From BS750m-G77 sp043797735 (GTDB taxonomy: Bacteria; Omnitrophota; Gorgyraeia; Gygaellales; Profunditerraquicolaceae): a stretch of DNA of 61,777 nt. Positions within the stretch are counted from its first letter, which is position 1; the number at the start of each line of letters is the position of its first letter. Of this stretch, positions 58,779-61,777 are shown one piece after another. Both the position numbers and the translations under genes were made by a program. A model generated the notes under the pieces. It was not told where the DNA came from. It worked only from the letters and a program-made list of their open reading frames with translations, and did no database searches. Where the stretch lies: contig JAZDPH010000035.1 of NCBI GenBank assembly GCA_043797735.1, positions 1 to 61,777 on the forward strand. The letters are read 5' to 3'.

Positions 58779-60055
58779 AGCATTGCTATAAAAAGTCGCT
58801 GTTGGATAACGGTTTGAAGGTAGTTACCTTCAATATGCCCCAGCGGCAGTCTTTGTCTTTGGGTATCTGGATAAAGGCCGGAGGAAGGTTTGAGGATGCC
58901 GCAAATAAAGGCATCTCGCATTTCTTAGAGCATCTGCTTTTTAAGGGGAGCAAAAAATACTCCTGCCGCCGGATCAAGGAGTCTATTGAGGGCATAGGCG
59001 GCTCTCTAAACGCCTTCACCTCTGAAGAACTCACCTGCTATCTTGTAAAATTACCCGCAGTTTACCTGGATTTAGCGCTGGATATTTTATCAGATATGGT
59101 GTTAAATCCCACCCTGCCCGAAGAAGAGGTTGAAAAGGAAAGAACGGTAATACTGGAAGAGATCAAGATGTATAAAGACCTGCCGCAGAGCTACGTCCAT
59201 GACCTTCTTGACGGCCTGCTCTGGCCGGGGCAGCCTCTGGGGATGAGCATCGCCGGGAGCTTTGAGTCGGTAGCCGGCATAAAACAGGGGGATGTCTGTT
59301 TGTTCAGGGAAAGCCATTATACCGCCCCGAATATAGTTATCAGCGCCGCCGGCCGGCTGGAGCATGAGAAACTGCTTGAGAAAATAGGGAAGATATTTTC
59401 TTCCTCTGCCAAGAAGCAATTAAATCAATTCCTGCCGGCTCACGACAAACAGGATAAGCCCCAGCTTAAAATTCTCCATAAAGAAACAGAGCAGTCTCAC
59501 CTGGCGGTCGGTTTCCACAGTTTAAAAAGAGACCATCCCAAAAGATATGCCCTTAGCCTCTTGCACGTAATCTTGGGGGCGAATATGTCCAGCCGCCTTT
59601 TTAATGAAGTAAGGGAGAAAAGGGGCCTGGCTTATCAAATCGGCGCCCAGGTCAGGTTCTTTAAAGATACCGGGGCTTTTATTGTGCATGCCGGCACTGA
59701 TAACCGCAAGGTAGCCGAGGCTGTCGGGGTGATTCTGAAAGAACTGCACAGGGCCAAGGCAGAATTAGTCAGTGATGATGAATTCAAGCGGGCAAAGGAT
59801 TTTTATCTGGGCCAATTAATGCTCTCTCTGGAGGATACTCAGGATCAGATGCTCTGGATCGGCGAGTCCACCGTCAGCCTGGACAGGACATACACCTTAG
59901 AGCAGACCATAGAGGAGATAAACAGGGTAACCCGCCAGGACCTGCGCGAGGTTGCCGCCGGTATATTCAAAGAGGAATTATTGAACCTGGCGCTTATCGG
60001 GCCGCTGGCAGGCAAAGAGGGAGAAATCCAGAAGCAGTTGCATTTAGAGGGATAA
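58775..60055 (+). CDS. M16 family zinc peptidase
   Basis: Processing-peptidase-like protein of 426 residues. The inverted zinc motif HFLEHLLFKG (HxxEH) and the distal Glu in EKERTVILEEI are intact, so this is an active subunit. NLVISAAG-like and RLFNEVREKRGLAYQI in the second half are typical. Bacterial members such as YmxG/PqqL degrade small peptides; the substrate here is unknown. It is coupled to trpA by a 4-bp overlap. Confidence 0.92.
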   Translation: MKHCYKKSLLDNGLKVVTFNMPQRQSLSLGIWIKAGGRFEDAANKGISHFLEHLLFKGSKKYSCRRIKESIEGIGGSLNAFTSEELTCYLVKLPAVYLDLALDILSDMVLNPTLPEEEVEKERTVILEEIKMYKDLPQSYVHDLLDGLLWPGQPLGMSIAGSFESVAGIKQGDVCLFRESHYTAPNIVISAAGRLEHEKLLEKIGKIFSSSAKKQLNQFLPAHDKQDKPQLKILHKETEQSHLAVGFHSLKRDHPKRYALSLLHVILGANMSSRLFNEVREKRGLAYQIGAQVRFFKDTGAFIVHAGTDNRKVAEAVGVILKELHRAKAELVSDDEFKRAKDFYLGQLMLSLEDTQDQMLWIGESTVSLDRTYTLEQTIEEINRVTRQDLREVAAGIFKEELLNLALIGPLAGKEGEIQKQLHLEG

Positions 60056-60064
60056 TCTAAGAAG

Positions 60065-61084
60065 ATGAGTCCTGCACTTTCCTTACCGGTAATACTGGGA
60101 ATAATAATACTGCTTGCGCTCTTTTCCTTTTTCTTTTCCGCTTCAGAAACAGCGATAATCGGCCTGAATAAGCTCCGCCTGCGCCATATGGTTGCCAAGG
60201 GGATTAAGCGCGCCAAAAGCGTCCAGCGGCTCTTAAAGAGGATCGATAAGTTTATCGCCGCCATCCTCATCGGCAATGACTTCGTCAATATCGCTATCTC
60301 CGCCATAATAACCGGCATAGCCGTAGAGTTGCTGGGGTATCACTGGGGGGTAGTTATTGCCACCTTTGTCTCCAGTTCTTTTGTCTTACTCGCCTGCGAG
60401 ATAACCCCCAAGATACTGGCCACCAGGCATCCGGAAAGAGTGGCCCTGTTTACCGCCCCGCTGATGGAGTTTTTCATTAAACTCTTTCGCCCGGTTATCT
60501 TTGTCTTTACTTCAATCAGCAGCCTGATCCTGAAGGCCCTGGGAGTCAAGCCCGCCAAGCATCGTCCCACAGTTACCGAGGAGGAGCTGCGCCTGATGAT
60601 AGAAATCAGCAAAGAAGAAGGGGTGGTAACCGATGAAGAGCGCAGGATGCTGCAGCGCATCTTTGAGTTTGCGGATAAAAGGATAGACGCGGTGATGATG
60701 CCGAGGGAGAAGGTGGTTGCCATAAACGCCAACGTTACTTCAGAGCAGCTGCTGGATATTTTTGTGGAAGAGGGGCATGCGCGCCTGCCGGTTTACAAAG
60801 ATACCACCGATAATATTATCGGCATACTCTATGCGCGGGACCTGCTCTATATATTAAGGGACAAGCAGCTGTTTTTATTAACCGACCTTATCCGCGAGGC
60901 ATATTATGCCCCCAACTCTATGCGGGTGAATGAACTGCTGAAAAAATTCCAGGCGGACAAGATCCATATGGCAATCGTATTGGATGAAAACAAAAAGGCG
61001 GTGGGGCTGGTGACCCTGGAGGACCTGATTGAGGAGATTGTCGGGGAACTGGAGGAGAAGCGCAGCGGCCGGATTAAAAAATAA
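60065..61084 (+). CDS. DUF21/CBS-domain membrane protein (CNNM/CorC-like)
   Basis: 339 residues. N-terminal DUF21 (CNNM) transmembrane domain with FFSASETAIIGLNKLRL and IGNDFVNIAISAI, then a CBS pair (DAVMMPREKVVAINANVTSEQLLDIF, then RLPVYKDTTDNIIGILYARDLLY and LVTLEDLIEEIVGEL). The C-terminal CorC/HlyC domain is missing. The family is linked to Mg2+ efflux or sensing. Spaced 9 bp from the peptidase gene. Confidence 0.9.
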   Translation: MSPALSLPVILGIIILLALFSFFFSASETAIIGLNKLRLRHMVAKGIKRAKSVQRLLKRIDKFIAAILIGNDFVNIAISAIITGIAVELLGYHWGVVIATFVSSSFVLLACEITPKILATRHPERVALFTAPLMEFFIKLFRPVIFVFTSISSLILKALGVKPAKHRPTVTEEELRLMIEISKEEGVVTDEERRMLQRIFEFADKRIDAVMMPREKVVAINANVTSEQLLDIFVEEGHARLPVYKDTTDNIIGILYARDLLYILRDKQLFLLTDLIREAYYAPNSMRVNELLKKFQADKIHMAIVLDENKKAVGLVTLEDLIEEIVGELEEKRSGRIKK

Positions 61085-61087
61085 ACT

Positions 61088-61115
61088 TTGACCGTTTGGG
61101 CTTTATGTGTATAAT
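61088..61115 (+). promoter_or_regulatory. Promoter of the DUF5679-rsfS unit
   Basis: TTGACC (61088-61093), 16-nt spacer, TATAAT (61110-61115), then CAAGGAGG before ATG 61165. Confidence 0.7.
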
Positions 61116-61164
61116 AAGGGGGTAAGAAAGGTAAACCGTACTTATTTAACCAAGGAGGATTATC

Positions 61165-61320
61165 ATGGCAGAGACAGGTTATTGCGTCAAATGCAAGGCC
61201 AAGAAAGAGATGAAGGAAGAGCAGAAGGTTACGATGAAGAACGGCCGCCTGGCGGTAAAGGGAAAATGCCCCGATTGCGGCACCGGGATGTACAAGATTT
61301 TAGGCACGAAAAAATCATAG
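61165..61320 (+). CDS. DUF5679 zinc-ribbon protein
   Basis: 51 residues. Two Cys pairs, GYCVKCKAKKEM and KGKCPDCGTGMYKI, form a zinc ribbon; VTMKNGRLAVKGKCPDCG matches DUF5679. Function unknown; such small ribbons often bind nucleic acid or ribosomes. AAGGAGG before the ATG is strong. Its stop codon overlaps the AGGAG that would serve rsfS. Confidence 0.85.
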   Translation: MAETGYCVKCKAKKEMKEEQKVTMKNGRLAVKGKCPDCGTGMYKILGTKKS

Positions 61321-61330
61321 GAGCATACCA

Positions 61331-61681
61331 ATAGAAGCAAAAAAGATAGTACAACATATTGCTGCTGCGGCAAAGAGTAAGAAGGCGCAGAAGGTAGTCA
61401 TACTTGATATGCGCAAGGTTTGCGCTTTTTGTGATTATTTTGTTATCGCAAGCGGTTCCTCTCTTCGGCAGGTCAATGCCATCGCGGGAGGCATACAAGA
61501 GGCCTTAGGCGCACAGGGGATAAAAACTCTCTCAAAGGCAGCGCCTGATGACGAATCAGGCTGGGTGGTTTTAGATTTCGTTTCCGCCGTAGTGCACGTA
61601 TTCTATAAACCGACGAGAGAGCTTTATTCTTTAGAGCGCCTCTGGCACGATGCAAAAAGAGTCAGAGTTTCCATCCCTTGA
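61331..61681 (+). CDS. rsfS: Ribosomal silencing factor RsfS, apparent AUA start
   Basis: Binds uL14 and blocks subunit joining. The conserved core is VVILDMRKVCAFCDYFVIASGSSLRQVNAIAGGIQEAL and later GWVVLDFVSAVVHVF. The first ATG in frame (61409) lies inside the conserved strand, so the N-terminal helix must begin upstream. In frame back to the stop at 61301 there is no ATG, GTG or TTG. ATA 61331 is 7 bases after AGGAG (61319-61323) and gives a normal N-terminus (IEAKKIVQHIAAAAKSKK). About 116 residues. Confidence 0.8.
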   Translation: MEAKKIVQHIAAAAKSKKAQKVVILDMRKVCAFCDYFVIASGSSLRQVNAIAGGIQEALGAQGIKTLSKAAPDDESGWVVLDFVSAVVHVFYKPTRELYSLERLWHDAKRVRVSIP

Positions 61682-61777
61682 AGAAAAATATCCAAGATAC
61701 GTTTATATCCGCGATAAAAGACTCCGTCAGGCGGCTTAAGCTGGATGAGTCCGCCTTGGGAGCCCTCTATTTAGATT
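61678..61777 (+). CDS. 5' part of an unidentified gene
   Basis: From TTG 61678, overlapping the rsfS stop, the frame reads KKNIQDTFISAIKDSVRRL and continues to the window end. The sequence is too short to identify; an aminoacyl-tRNA synthetase such as ArgRS is possible by its N-terminal helix but not supported further. Confidence 0.45.
   Translation, partial: MKKNIQDTFISAIKDSVRRLKLDESALGALYLD

Noticed and set aside
61107..61334. 75-codon frame near the end of the window
   Set aside because: Out-of-frame shadow of the DUF5679 zinc-ribbon gene, which has a better start, a ribosome-binding site and a recognised domain.

Overview
The window looks like a piece of chromosome from an uncultivated, strictly anaerobic Gram-negative-type bacterium. 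An Omnitrophota (OP3)-like lineage is my best guess. The reasons are a Wood-Ljungdahl block (fchA-folD-metF-acsB), a Re-citrate-synthase-like enzyme, a GH57 branching enzyme beside a DUF4912 gene, envelope genes (OmpA/Pal-like lipoprotein, RseP, MurA, UppS) and a very dense load of intergenic hairpin repeats. The assignment is by gene content only; no rRNA gene is present.

Layout. 1-8.6 kb: 3' part of trigger factor, clpP, a class V aminotransferase with serA (probable serine synthesis), a secreted metallophosphoesterase-like protein, a Re-citrate-synthase-like enzyme and purA. 8.6-12.7 kb: OmpA-like lipoprotein, membrane coiled-coil protein, DUF4912 and GH57 branching enzyme, with composite palindromes between the first genes. 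12.8-25.8 kb: a run of housekeeping genes, uppS-cdsA-dxr-rseP-ispG-proS-rimP-nusA-infB-trpS-scpA-ruvB (isoprenoid/lipid precursors, translation, chromosome maintenance). 25.9-34.6 kb: a signal-peptidase-like protein lacking both catalytic residues, a PIG-L deacetylase, queuosine genes (queH, queA, tgt) around a SpoIID-like gene, then trmD-rplS-rnhB-yraN. 34.6-40.8 kb: the C1/acetyl-CoA block. 40.8-42.3 kb: a RelE/ParE-type toxin-antitoxin pair and a TPR protein. 42.4-51.6 kb: polA, glgA, coaE, rho, rpmE, prfA, prmC, murA. 51.6-58.8 kb: trpG-D-C, then a 2.2-kb island with three small genes, then trpF-B-A. 58.8-61.8 kb: M16 peptidase, CBS/DUF21 protein, DUF5679 zinc ribbon, rsfS and the start of one more gene.

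Most striking observations. (1) acsB, the CO-methylating acetyl-CoA synthase, carries an apparently complete LAGLIDADG intein placed directly before the first cysteine of the Cys-Gly-Cys motif that builds the Ni-Fe-S A-cluster, so the active site would exist only after splicing. (2) FolD has Gln where the family has the catalytic Lys, and its gene overlaps a separate cyclohydrolase gene (fchA); this suggests divided labour. (3) Most gene gaps longer than about 60 bp hold a hairpin built from degenerate short tandem words (period 6, 7, 8 or 10 nt) on one arm and their complements on the other. Each locus or small group has its own vocabulary. Some copies lie inside reading frames (ispG, spoIID, prmC), and two copies 3.2 kb apart are 67/69 identical in opposite orientation, so the elements move or are copied. 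(4) The trp operon is split by an island bracketed by GTAG-type palindromes. The island holds a long nested hairpin and duplicated promoter/leader units with a conserved micro-ORF. (5) Several enzymes are reduced or altered: trigger factor without its PPIase domain, ProRS without the editing domain, a doubly dead LepB, UppS with a Glu-to-Gln change, and rsfS with no canonical start codon.
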